Assembly (NCBI GenBank): GCA_023653055.1
Contig: JAMNXR010000008.1
Span: forward strand, 68,733 to 132,732
Source: Burkholderiaceae bacterium
GTDB lineage: Bacteria; Pseudomonadota; Gammaproteobacteria; Burkholderiales; Burkholderiaceae_B
Direction: 5' to 3'
DNA: 64,000 nt
Shown here in pieces: positions 43,165 through 52,585 of this stretch (positions are counted from its first letter, which is position 1; each line of letters begins with the position of its first letter). Both the position numbers and the translations under genes were made by a program. The notes under the pieces are model-generated. The model had not been told where the DNA came from. It ran no database searches and saw only the letters and a list, made by a program, of their open reading frames with translations.

Positions 43165-43920
43165 ATGTCTGAACTAAAGGTTGCAGTGATTACGGGTGCG
43201 GGCTCAGGTATTGGTCGTGCAGTGGCGATCCATTTGGCGCGAGTCGGTTATCAAGTTGCCCTTGCAGGGCGCCGAATCGATGCGCTCGAAGAAACCAAAA
43301 AAGAGGGTGGAGATGTTGCCGCAAATCTGCATCCCATCGTGACAGATGTGAGTGATGAGAATTCTGTTAATGCGTTGTTTGCTGAGGTTGTGCGCCGCTG
43401 GGGACGTTTAGACGTCTTGTTTAACAATGCAGGACGCGGCGGACCTCCTGTGCCAATTGAGGACTTGCCCGTAGACATTTGGAAAGATATTGTCAATATC
43501 AACCTCACGGGTATGTTTTTGTGCGCACAAGCCGCAATTCGTATTATGAAATCACAGACCCCTCAAGGCGGTCGTATTATTAATAACGGCTCAATCTCGG
43601 CCCATGCGCCACGCCCATACTCGATTGGCTACACCGCAACTAAACATGCTGTAACAGGCTTAACCAAATCGATATCGCTCGATACACGTGCGTATCGCAT
43701 TGCTTGTAGCCAGATTGATATCGGCAATGCAGCAACACCGATGACAGAGCGTATGACTAAGGGCGTCCCACAACCAGATGGGTCGACACGCGTTGAGCCA
43801 CGCATGGATGTCAATCACGTTGCGCAAACCATTACTCAAATGGTTGGTTTCCCTTTAGAAACAAATGTACAGTTTGTGACGATCATGGCAACAACCATGC
43901 CTTTTGTTGGTCGAGGCTAA
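43165..43920 (+). CDS. SDR family oxidoreductase
   Basis: [41 protein letters not shown]. Confidence 0.9.
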   Translation: MSELKVAVITGAGSGIGRAVAIHLARVGYQVALAGRRIDALEETKKEGGDVAANLHPIVTDVSDENSVNALFAEVVRRWGRLDVLFNNAGRGGPPVPIEDLPVDIWKDIVNINLTGMFLCAQAAIRIMKSQTPQGGRIINNGSISAHAPRPYSIGYTATKHAVTGLTKSISLDTRAYRIACSQIDIGNAATPMTERMTKGVPQPDGSTRVEPRMDVNHVAQTITQMVGFPLETNVQFVTIMATTMPFVGRG

Positions 43921-43949
43921 CAAAAGGGTTAGGGCAGGCGAATGCTTCA

Positions 43950-44885
43950 TTATTCAATATTCATCGCCTGCTCTTTCATTTGCTCAATCAGCAACTTAAG
44001 ATCAATCGCTGCCTGAGTCATTTCTAGGCTACCAGCCTTGGAGCCTAACGTGTTCGCTTCGCGGTTCATTTCTTGAAACAAAAAATCGAGTCTTTTTCCA
44101 GCGCTACCCCGTGGCGTGTTGTTTTTTAATTTCGCGGAAGATGACGATAAATCTTTTAGTAAAAATTCCAACTCACCCAAATGAGATTTAAGACGCGCGA
44201 GTTCTTCTGCCACGTCAATGCGCAATGCAAACAGACTTGATTCACTTGCAAGACGTTCTGACAACTCTGGCCCAGAGATATGTGTAAAACCAGATGGAAA
44301 TGCATTGTGAATGGTCTCGCGTAGCTTTTGCGCTAAGCGTTCTTTGTGCGAAGCAAGCAAAGCCGGCATTTGCATTTCAACTTCACTTGCAATTACATGA
44401 ATTTGACGGGACGTTTCCAGCATGACTTGAGCGAGGCGTTGTCCTTCTCTCAAACGTCCAGCGGAGAGCTCGACGAGGGCATGTTCTAGCGCAGCTTGAC
44501 AAGCCGACAACCAAAGGTCCGGGTCTACTTGCACATGTTGTGCGCCACTCAAGCTTAAAATTTCTGACATGCTCGGTGACGCGGTTTCAGGTAAAACTTT
44601 CCTGATGCGATCGAGTTGAGCAGCCGTACGCTTTAAGGCTTCTTCTGAGATTTCCGCTTGGTCAACAGATTGTGCCCGGCTGAAATGGGCGCGTACTTCT
44701 ACCTTGCCTCGTGTGAGCTCAGCAGACAAGCGTTCTTTAATCGGTTGTTCTGCAAGTCTAAGTTCATCTGGAAGTCGAAATTGAACATCAAGAAAACGAC
44801 TATTGACCGATCTGAGTTCAACCGTTACAGAACCAAAAGGGTGTTCAGATTTTCCGCTACCGAAGGCGGTCATACTTTTAATCAT
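43950..44885 (-). CDS. yicC: YicC family protein (putative endoribonuclease)
   Basis: MIKSMTAFGSGK start, VELRSVNSRFLDVQFRLP, DFLFQEMNREANTLGSKA. Confidence 0.93.
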   Translation of the reverse strand: MIKSMTAFGSGKSEHPFGSVTVELRSVNSRFLDVQFRLPDELRLAEQPIKERLSAELTRGKVEVRAHFSRAQSVDQAEISEEALKRTAAQLDRIRKVLPETASPSMSEILSLSGAQHVQVDPDLWLSACQAALEHALVELSAGRLREGQRLAQVMLETSRQIHVIASEVEMQMPALLASHKERLAQKLRETIHNAFPSGFTHISGPELSERLASESSLFALRIDVAEELARLKSHLGELEFLLKDLSSSSAKLKNNTPRGSAGKRLDFLFQEMNREANTLGSKAGSLEMTQAAIDLKLLIEQMKEQAMNIE

Positions 44886-46741
44886 TGAATGCTCTCTATT
44901 CCAATCGCAGCGCCATCGGGATTACGAGGATCTGATGCGCCAAAAAATACCTGCCCCTGTTGTTGAACAGTTTGGACACGCCCCATTGTCGGCATCACGC
45001 GTACCTCATGCCCTTTATCTTTGAGTAAACGAATCGTGTCAGGACTGATGCCGCGTTCAATACGCAAAAAGTCTGGCATCCATTGATGATGCACTCTTGG
45101 CATGGAAAGCGCCTCTGCAATATTCATTTTAAAGTCAATCGTATTAAGGATTGTTTGCAAAACTGTGGTGATAATCCTGGCGCCTCCTGGTGTGCCGGTG
45201 GCTAACCAAGGCTGCCCATCTTTGAGCACAATGACCGGCGTCATAGAGCTTAGTGGACGTTTGCCGGGTTCAATAGCGTTCGCAATTCCACCTAATAATC
45301 CAAAGGCATTGGGCGCACCCGGTTTAGCTGAAAAATCATCCATTTCGTTATTGAGTAAAACACCTGTGCCACGTGCCACAATCCCTGATCCAAAATTTAA
45401 ATTCAGTGTGTACGTAGTGCTGACAACATTACCAAACTTATCCATGATGGAAAAATGTGTCGTTTGTTCGCTTTCGAAATCGTTGGCACGGCCTGCAATG
45501 ACCTGCGTACTGGGGGTGATAAGTTGCAATTGAATATTTTCAGCCAGGCGATCCGCATATTTTTTTGAAGTCAGGCCACGTTCAGGGACTTTGACAAAAT
45601 CTGGGTCCCCGAGATGTTCGGCGCGATCCGCATAAGCGAGTCGTGCGCTTTCAGCGATCAAATGGATTGTCTGTGCGCTGCCAGCTCCATATTGTGCAAG
45701 TGGATAGCGTTCTAGAATATTTAACATTTGAATTAGATGCACGCCGCCAGAACTTGGCGCAGGCATCGAGAGTATTTCATAGCCCCGATAAAGACCTTTT
45801 GCGGGTACGCGTTTTGAGACACGATATTGCTCAAGATCTTGCAGGCTCATGGGGCGTGATGCACCAGCTAGAGTGTCAACAATATTCTGAGCAACGGTAC
45901 CCTTGTAAAAACCATCTGAGCCGTGCGTCGCGATGGTTCGTAACGTACGTGCTAAGTCAGGTTGTGACAACCTCTCGCCCGCGGAGTATGTGATCAAACT
46001 CGAAGTAGGGCATTCAGACACAATACAGTCCGGCGCCTCAGGCTTCCGTTTAAAAAAAACTTCTTTCGTGGAGGGCCAGCGTTCAAGATGCGCACGCTGC
46101 AAACTAAACTGCTGCGCCAAAACAGGGCTCACGATGAAGCCACTTTCAGCTAATTTGATTGCGGGTGCAAGCAGACGCTCAAGCGGCATGCTGCCGTATT
46201 GTTGCGCAGCGAATATCAAACCCGCGACTGTACCGGGTACGCCAACCGAATAAGGTGTTCGAGTCGATTTGCCGGCAATGACCTCTCCTCGATGATCAAG
46301 AAACATTTCACGCGTGGCGGCAGAAGGCGCTGTTTCACGAAAGTCCAATGCAAGCGTTGATGCACTTTTTGCATCACGCACCAACATGAAGCCTCCACCG
46401 CCAAGATTTCCTGCATTTGGAAGCACAACAGCCAATGCGAAGCCAACCGCAACTGCGGCATCGACGGCATTGCCACCTTGACTCAAGATATCCGCACCCA
46501 CTTGACTCGCCAGTCCTTGCTCTGAAGCCACCATACCTGCCGTGGCACGGATGGGATGAAAGATTTCAAGACTATTGTCGTAGCGTGTCACCGCAACGTT
46601 TTCAACTTGCGCTTGCACACACTGAAACATGATCAAACTACAGGATAGGAGCAGTGCGAACAAGACAACGGATGGTCTGCTGCGTATACTGTGATTTTGG
46701 TTTTTTAGATTGTGGTTCAGTTGCGCCATCGTCCATACCAT
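44882..46741 (-). CDS. ggt: Secreted gamma-glutamyltransferase
   Basis: TTHFSIMDKFGNVVSTTYTLNLNFGSGIVARGTGVLLNNEMDDF; GKRPLSSMTPVIV; N-terminal hydrophobic signal. Confidence 0.93.
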   Translation of the reverse strand: MVWTMAQLNHNLKNQNHSIRSRPSVVLFALLLSCSLIMFQCVQAQVENVAVTRYDNSLEIFHPIRATAGMVASEQGLASQVGADILSQGGNAVDAAVAVGFALAVVLPNAGNLGGGGFMLVRDAKSASTLALDFRETAPSAATREMFLDHRGEVIAGKSTRTPYSVGVPGTVAGLIFAAQQYGSMPLERLLAPAIKLAESGFIVSPVLAQQFSLQRAHLERWPSTKEVFFKRKPEAPDCIVSECPTSSLITYSAGERLSQPDLARTLRTIATHGSDGFYKGTVAQNIVDTLAGASRPMSLQDLEQYRVSKRVPAKGLYRGYEILSMPAPSSGGVHLIQMLNILERYPLAQYGAGSAQTIHLIAESARLAYADRAEHLGDPDFVKVPERGLTSKKYADRLAENIQLQLITPSTQVIAGRANDFESEQTTHFSIMDKFGNVVSTTYTLNLNFGSGIVARGTGVLLNNEMDDFSAKPGAPNAFGLLGGIANAIEPGKRPLSSMTPVIVLKDGQPWLATGTPGGARIITTVLQTILNTIDFKMNIAEALSMPRVHHQWMPDFLRIERGISPDTIRLLKDKGHEVRVMPTMGRVQTVQQQGQVFFGASDPRNPDGAAIGIESIQ

Positions 46742-46766
46742 TGGTCATTGAAAGTGAGAATACAAC

Positions 46767-47507
46767 GTGTCAAATACTAGCACTAGCCAAGGCCGTCTTT
46801 CAGGTAGAAAACTAGATGAGCTGCGACTCGTCAAGGTTCAGCGAAACTTTACGCGTTATGCGGAGGGTTCTGTTTTATTTTGCATGGGGGAAACCCAGGT
46901 ACTTTGTACCGCCAGTATTCTTGAAAAAGTCCCTCCCTTTTTGAAAGGTAAAGGACAGGGCTGGGTGACGGCAGAGTACGGGATGCTACCGCGCGCAACA
47001 CATACACGCTCTGACCGTGAAGCGGCCAAAGGCAAACAGTCCGGCCGTACTCAAGAAATCCAACGCTTAATTGGCCGTAGTTTGCGTGCAGTGATCGATA
47101 TGACTGCGCTCGGTGAACGCACCATTCAAATAGATTGTGATGTCTTGCAAGCAGACGGTGGTACACGTTGCGCAAGCATTACGGGTGCATGGATCGCAGT
47201 TGCAGATGCGGTGGAAGGCTTACTGACCCGCGGTGTGATTGCACAGAATCCGATTAAAGACTCTGTCGCCGCCATTTCCGTTGGAATGGTAAATGGACAC
47301 CCTACACTTGATTTGGACTACCCCGAAGACTCAGGCTGTGACGCAGATATGAATGTTGTGATGACGGGGGCCGGACGCTATGTCGAAGTGCAAGGGACCG
47401 CAGAAGGTCATGCCTTTGATCGCGAGGAGCTCAATGCGTTATTGAGCTTGGCAGAGCAGGGGATTTTGTCTCTTAAAGACAAGCAGAAAGCTGCCCGAGT
47501 CAGTTAA
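46767..47507 (+). CDS. rph: Ribonuclease PH
   Basis: [59 protein letters not shown]. Confidence 0.96.
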   Translation: MSNTSTSQGRLSGRKLDELRLVKVQRNFTRYAEGSVLFCMGETQVLCTASILEKVPPFLKGKGQGWVTAEYGMLPRATHTRSDREAAKGKQSGRTQEIQRLIGRSLRAVIDMTALGERTIQIDCDVLQADGGTRCASITGAWIAVADAVEGLLTRGVIAQNPIKDSVAAISVGMVNGHPTLDLDYPEDSGCDADMNVVMTGAGRYVEVQGTAEGHAFDREELNALLSLAEQGILSLKDKQKAARVS

Positions 47508-47539
47508 TGGTTTCGGGCGTACTTTCTGTAGTAGACCCC

Positions 47540-48292
47540 TTAGATTGTGCGCCCACCATCAACAGGCAACTCAAGACCTGTCAAAAACGAGGCTTCGTCG
47601 GAGGCTAGAAATACCGCAGCATTTGCGATATCTTGTGGCACGCTTAACCGCCCCATAGGAATGGTCGCAATAAAACGTGCCCGATTTTCTGGAGTATCTG
47701 GCACGCCCATAAAGTCGCCTAGCATGCCTGTATCCCCCATGACAGGGCAAATGACGTTGACTCGGATATTGTCGCCCGCAAGCTCAACCGCCAAAGACTT
47801 CGACAGCAAGTTTGCCGCACCCTTTGATGCGTTATACCAAGTCAAACCAGGTCTGGGACGTAAGCCAGCGGTTGAGCCTATATTGATGATGCAGCCAGAT
47901 TTTTTAGCACGCATCGACGGCACAACAGCATTAATCATATGATAAATGGCCTTGACGTTGACATCAAAACAGCGATCGTATGTGTCTTCGTCTACATCCA
48001 GAAATGCTTGGTTTTTATGTGTATAACCAGCATTATTGACAACGATATCAATGCCGCCAAAGTGATCACGTGCGAGTTTCACCACTCGATCAATATCCGC
48101 CCGCTTGCTCACATCGCACTTTATCGCGACTGCTGCAGGACCTATTTCAGCTGCAACTTTTTGTGCACCAGATTCATTAAGATCTGCAATCACTACGCGC
48201 GCACCTTCAAGCGCATAACGACGTGCAATTTCTGCGCCAAACCCGCTTGCAGCGCCAGTGACAATCGCCACCTGATCTTTTAAACGCATCAT
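47540..48292 (-). CDS. SDR family oxidoreductase (FabG-like)
   Basis: VTGAASGFGAEIARRYA, NNAGYTHK, YNASKGAANLLSKSLA, LTGLELPVDGGRTI. Confidence 0.9.
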   Translation of the reverse strand: MMRLKDQVAIVTGAASGFGAEIARRYALEGARVVIADLNESGAQKVAAEIGPAAVAIKCDVSKRADIDRVVKLARDHFGGIDIVVNNAGYTHKNQAFLDVDEDTYDRCFDVNVKAIYHMINAVVPSMRAKKSGCIINIGSTAGLRPRPGLTWYNASKGAANLLSKSLAVELAGDNIRVNVICPVMGDTGMLGDFMGVPDTPENRARFIATIPMGRLSVPQDIANAAVFLASDEASFLTGLELPVDGGRTI

Positions 48293-48338
48293 GCTTGTCT
48301 CCCTTTTATATGACTGGGCCTGAGGCCCAGCTCTGTTA

Positions 48339-49730
48339 TCAAGCTGCTGCCAATAACTTCCCGAGCTTTGCTTGCTTACGAATGTCCCAAACCGTTTGCG
48401 TCAGTTTTTTAACTTGTGACTCTGTCGCTGCACCTAGGTAGGTACCTAAGCGTAACGTCTTTTCTTCAATTTCTTCACGCGAAAGCGTATTGCCTGGATC
48501 ACCTTTAGGCTCGTCTACGCGGCCCGTCAGGCTGCGCCCATCCGTTGTTTTGACCGTGACCTTGCCAATCCAACGTTGTGGATAAGCCGTATCGACCTCT
48601 TCATCAAGCTCCATGGTGACTTTGTCGCGGAAGGCTGCGACGGCGCCATCCTTAAGCGCTTGATCGAAACCCGCCAAATCAGCTGAGTTACGTAAGGCGA
48701 TCAATGCCAGCACGGTACCCATCGAAAATTTCGATTGATGCACAGTTTGGGGGTCTGTCACTGGACCCAACACATCAATAGCGCCTTGGTGCACGTGTGT
48801 GACAACCGAGGCGATATCGCTCGCCTTTAAGCCATGCTGCTTCATGGCATGCTGTAGCGCATCCGCGGCAGGATGCGTATGACGGCACGAAGCATGGTAT
48901 TTGAATGATGTTTCAGCGAGCGCCCAGCGTGAACCTAAGCGGTCGGTTAATTTTGCAGGATCCGCATCGGTTGACATACCCGCCGCCATCCCTTGCACAC
49001 CCTCAAGAATACGTCGCGCACCCGTGAATCCGTTTTGTGCCAGATAGGCCGCAGTCAAACCGGCCGAGGCAGCATGGGCAGTATGCAATTGCTTGGAGTC
49101 GGCTGCATCCCGTAAAAACTCCCACAATCCTGATGTGGTAGTTCCCGCCGAACCGATGGCGTGAAGCATTTGTTCAGGATTCAGTTTCAATAAACGTCCG
49201 ACAGTCACTGCAGCAGCGACCGTGCCGGCAGTCCCTGTCGTATGAAAAATTTTGTAATGTGAACGACCGAGAAATTCTCCAATGCGAATGCCAACTTCAT
49301 AACCGACTACAGACGCAGTAATGAATTCCTCACCAGAGGCACCAATCGCTTGCGCGACAGCGAGTGCCGGAGGAAAGACAACAGCAGCAGGGTGGAACAC
49401 TGAACCGTTATGGACATCGTCTTGTTCAACAACGTGTGCTGAAGCCGCGTTGACCATTGCAGCAAATACAGGAGAAGTAAAACGTCGGTTAACGAAATCT
49501 TCTGATTTACCGTCTGCAGGTCCCATCAGTTCAACATATTTCGCCATGGCTTTCACTGCACGCGCAGATGATCCGGCAAGAATGGAGGCCATCGTATCCA
49601 GAAACAAATCCTCGCAGCGCATGCGCACTGACTCAGGAATGTCGGAGTACTGAAGCTCTGAAGAAAACTTGGCGAGCTCGGCACTGGGATGTAAAACAAT
49701 GGCACTGGCTGGAGAATGTTCAGCTGTCAT
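48339..49730 (-). CDS. MmgE/PrpD family protein
   Basis: FLDTMASILAGSSARAV, VEQDDVHNGSVFHPAAVVFPPALAVAQAIG, KYHASCRHTHPAADAL. Confidence 0.9.
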   Translation of the reverse strand: MTAEHSPASAIVLHPSAELAKFSSELQYSDIPESVRMRCEDLFLDTMASILAGSSARAVKAMAKYVELMGPADGKSEDFVNRRFTSPVFAAMVNAASAHVVEQDDVHNGSVFHPAAVVFPPALAVAQAIGASGEEFITASVVGYEVGIRIGEFLGRSHYKIFHTTGTAGTVAAAVTVGRLLKLNPEQMLHAIGSAGTTTSGLWEFLRDAADSKQLHTAHAASAGLTAAYLAQNGFTGARRILEGVQGMAAGMSTDADPAKLTDRLGSRWALAETSFKYHASCRHTHPAADALQHAMKQHGLKASDIASVVTHVHQGAIDVLGPVTDPQTVHQSKFSMGTVLALIALRNSADLAGFDQALKDGAVAAFRDKVTMELDEEVDTAYPQRWIGKVTVKTTDGRSLTGRVDEPKGDPGNTLSREEIEEKTLRLGTYLGAATESQVKKLTQTVWDIRKQAKLGKLLAAA

Positions 49731-49741
49731 GAGTATTTCCT

Positions 49742-50902
49742 TTAGAAGGAACGTGGCAGACCGAGAATATGCTCGGCCACATAAGACAAAATCAGGTTTG
49801 TAGAGATAGGGGCGACTTGATAGAGACGTGTTTCGCGGAATTTACGTTCAACATCGTATTCACACGCAAACCCAAAGCCACCATGGAACTGCAAACATGC
49901 GTTTGCGGCTTCCCAGGAGGCATCTGCCGCGAGCAGTTTTGCCATGTTAGCTTGTGCGCCGCAAGGGAGGTTAGCGTCAAATAAACGACACGCTTCGTAG
50001 CGCATCAGACTGGCCGCTTCAACGTTAATGTGCGCACGTGCAATTGGGAACTGTACCCCCTGGTTTTGCCCAATCGGACGACCAAAGACGATGCGGTCTT
50101 TGACATAAGCAGATACGCGATCTACAAACCAATAGCCGTCACCAATACATTCAGCTGCGATCAGGGCGCGCTCAGCATTCAGGCCGTCAAGGATGTATTT
50201 AAATCCTTTACCTTCTTCGCCAATCAAGTTCTCAGCAGGGATTTCAAGATTATCAAAAAATAACTCATTCGTTTCATGGTTCACCATGTTCAAAATCGGT
50301 CGAACGGTGAGACCTTTACCAATGGCATCACGAAGGTCAACGATAAAAATCGACATGCCTTCCGTTTTTTTGGTGACCTGATCAATGGGGGTTGTGCGTG
50401 CTAACAAAATCATCAAGTCAGAGTGCTGAACACGCGAAATCCAAACTTTCTGACCATTGATGACATAGCGATCGCCTTTACGGACCGCTGTTGTTTTGAT
50501 TTTTGTGGTGTCTGTTCCCGTCGTGGGTTCAGTTACGCCCATGGATTGCAAGCGTAATTCACCTGCTGCAATTTTGGGCAAATAGAGATTTTTTTGCTCT
50601 GTTGAACCGTGCCGCAACAAAGTGCCCATGTTATACAACTGACCATGGCAAGCGCCTGAGTTACCGCCGCAACGGTTGATTTCTTCCATAATGACAGAGG
50701 CTTCAGTCAAGCCGAGACCAGAACCACCGTACTCCTGAGGAATCAAGGCGGCCATCCAGCCTGCTTGCGTTAAAGCATTCACAAACTCCTCAGGATACCC
50801 CCTGACTTCGTCCACTTTACGAAAGTATTCGTCTGGAAACTGTTTGCACAGATCCTTAATTGCGTCACGGATATCTTGATACTGATCAACGTTGGCGTTC
50901 AT
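49742..50902 (-). CDS. Acyl-CoA dehydrogenase
   Basis: LIPQEYGGSGLGLTEASVIMEEI, MGVTEPTTGTDTTKIKTTA, INGQKVWIS, QFHGGFGFACEYDVERKFRETRLYQV. Confidence 0.92.
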   Translation of the reverse strand: MNANVDQYQDIRDAIKDLCKQFPDEYFRKVDEVRGYPEEFVNALTQAGWMAALIPQEYGGSGLGLTEASVIMEEINRCGGNSGACHGQLYNMGTLLRHGSTEQKNLYLPKIAAGELRLQSMGVTEPTTGTDTTKIKTTAVRKGDRYVINGQKVWISRVQHSDLMILLARTTPIDQVTKKTEGMSIFIVDLRDAIGKGLTVRPILNMVNHETNELFFDNLEIPAENLIGEEGKGFKYILDGLNAERALIAAECIGDGYWFVDRVSAYVKDRIVFGRPIGQNQGVQFPIARAHINVEAASLMRYEACRLFDANLPCGAQANMAKLLAADASWEAANACLQFHGGFGFACEYDVERKFRETRLYQVAPISTNLILSYVAEHILGLPRSF

Positions 50903-50953
50903 GTTTGTCTTATGATGGCAAGTGTTAGGCAGCCAATACTGTGCCCCATGGCG

Positions 50954-50977
50954 CCAAACTTGACTATTGATGTTTGG
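50954..50977. promoter_or_regulatory. Dyad CCAAAC-N12-GTTTGG, candidate LysR operator in the acyl-CoA dehydrogenase/lysR divergent region
   Basis: Perfect 6-bp arms between divergent start codons at 50902 and 51019. Confidence 0.5.
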
Positions 50978-51018
50978 TTAACACGGGCTTTTTCATTGCT
51001 TAAGAGACTGCCAATACT

Positions 51019-51921
51019 ATGGCGAACCACTTTGATCTGACGGATTTACAGCTTATCGTCAATATCGGCGACGCGAGCAGTTTGACGCGCGGCGCAGAAA
51101 AGTCGCATCTCTCTCTGCCTGCAGCCAGCAATCGCGTCAAAAATCTCGAAGACCATTTCGGGACTAGGCTTTTTCACAGAAATAGCCAAGGGGTGACACT
51201 CACCCCTTCCGGCGAGGCCTTTTTGCGTCATGCGCGTCTTGTTTTGAGGCAAATTGACCATTTGCGGGGCGATATTCACGAATATGCGCGCGGCATCAAA
51301 GGCCAAGTGCGAATGTTGGCCAATACCACTGCAATGACTGAATTTATGCCCGCAGTGTTGAGCCGCTTTTTGGCGTCGCATCCGGATGTCACGGTAGAGC
51401 TCCGTGAACGCTTGAGCTACTTGGTCATCAAAGCGGTATCAGAGGGTTCTGCAGATATTGGAATTGTTGCTGGCAAGCCTGCTTCTTCAGAGCTGGAGTA
51501 CATCCCCTATCGAGAGGATAGATTGGTCTTGGTGACGCCCGCTGATCATGCGCTAAGCGAACGCTCTGAAGTTGCCTTTTCCGATACCCTTGCGTTTGAA
51601 TATGTCGGTCTTTCTGAGTGGAGTGCCATCCACGCTTTTTTAATACAGGCGGCGGATAAGCTGGGCTATCCTTTCCGATTTCGTGTCGAAGTAGGCAGTT
51701 TTGAGGCTGTTTGCCGCATGATTGAAGCAGGTGTTGGTATCGGCATTGTGCCCGAACTTGTCGCCAAACGTTACGCCCAACGCCTCAATATCAAAATTGT
51801 TCGCTTATCAGATGAATGGTCTGAAAGAAAACTCCAAATTTGTGTGCGCAATCTTCAGCAGTTACCCAGTTTTGCAAAAGACTTGGTCAATATGCTTATT
51901 CAAGATGTGCCTCAAGCGTGA
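51019..51921 (+). CDS. LysR-family transcriptional regulator
   Basis: N-terminal HTH SSLTRGAEKSHLSLPAASNRVKNLEDHFGTRLFHRNSQGVTLTPSG; divergent from acyl-CoA dehydrogenase. Confidence 0.92.
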   Translation: MANHFDLTDLQLIVNIGDASSLTRGAEKSHLSLPAASNRVKNLEDHFGTRLFHRNSQGVTLTPSGEAFLRHARLVLRQIDHLRGDIHEYARGIKGQVRMLANTTAMTEFMPAVLSRFLASHPDVTVELRERLSYLVIKAVSEGSADIGIVAGKPASSELEYIPYREDRLVLVTPADHALSERSEVAFSDTLAFEYVGLSEWSAIHAFLIQAADKLGYPFRFRVEVGSFEAVCRMIEAGVGIGIVPELVAKRYAQRLNIKIVRLSDEWSERKLQICVRNLQQLPSFAKDLVNMLIQDVPQA

Positions 51922-51970
51922 GCTTTGTTTCGCCTTCGTTTATCAACAAGACATTTAGCTACACCATTCT

Positions 51971-52585
51971 ATGTTGACCTCAATTGTTCTTGCCTCTGGA
52001 AATCCGGGCAAACTTAAAGAATTTAGCGCGCTGCTCATGCCCCTTGGCTTGACAGTGATTCCGCAAGCCTCTCTCAATATTAGTGAGGCGCCTGAACCGC
52101 ATCCGACCTTCGTTGAAAACGCGCTTGCCAAGGCTCGACATGCCAGTGCGCTCTCAGGAATGCCCGCAATCGCAGACGACTCAGGTTTGTGTGTGCGCGC
52201 ATTAAACGGTGCTCCAGGTATTATTTCTGCTCGATATGCTGAGTCAGAGCAGGGCGCACGCTCAGATTTAGCCAATAATCAAAAATTGGTGCAAGCCCTT
52301 CATCAAATTACAGATCGTCGCGCATGGTACGTTGCGGTGCTGGTATTTTTGACGCACGCCGATGACCCACAACCCATCATTGCTGAAGCAAATTGGTTCG
52401 GAAAAATTGTAGATATTCCGACTGGTGCAAACGGTTTTGGATATGATCCGCACTTTTTTATTGCAGAGCACGGCTGTACCGTTGCGCAGCTTGATCCCGT
52501 GCTTAAAAATGCTGTGAGTCATCGTGGTCAAGCCATGCGTATCCTCCTGTCCAAATTAAAAGAACGAGGCCTGACCCAAGCATGA
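51971..52585 (+). CDS. rdgB: XTP/dITP diphosphatase (RdgB/HAM1)
   Basis: IVLASGNPGKLKEFSALL, FVENALAKARHASALSGMPAIADDSGLCV, GANGFGYDPHFFI, SHRGQAM. Confidence 0.95.
   Translation: MLTSIVLASGNPGKLKEFSALLMPLGLTVIPQASLNISEAPEPHPTFVENALAKARHASALSGMPAIADDSGLCVRALNGAPGIISARYAESEQGARSDLANNQKLVQALHQITDRRAWYVAVLVFLTHADDPQPIIAEANWFGKIVDIPTGANGFGYDPHFFIAEHGCTVAQLDPVLKNAVSHRGQAMRILLSKLKERGLTQA

Noticed and set aside
43932-43973. Inverted repeat GGGCAGGCGA-N22-TCGCCTGCTC between the SDR and yicC ends
   Set aside because: Plausible bidirectional terminator but loop is long, one G-U pair and no clear U-run; ordinary convergent junction
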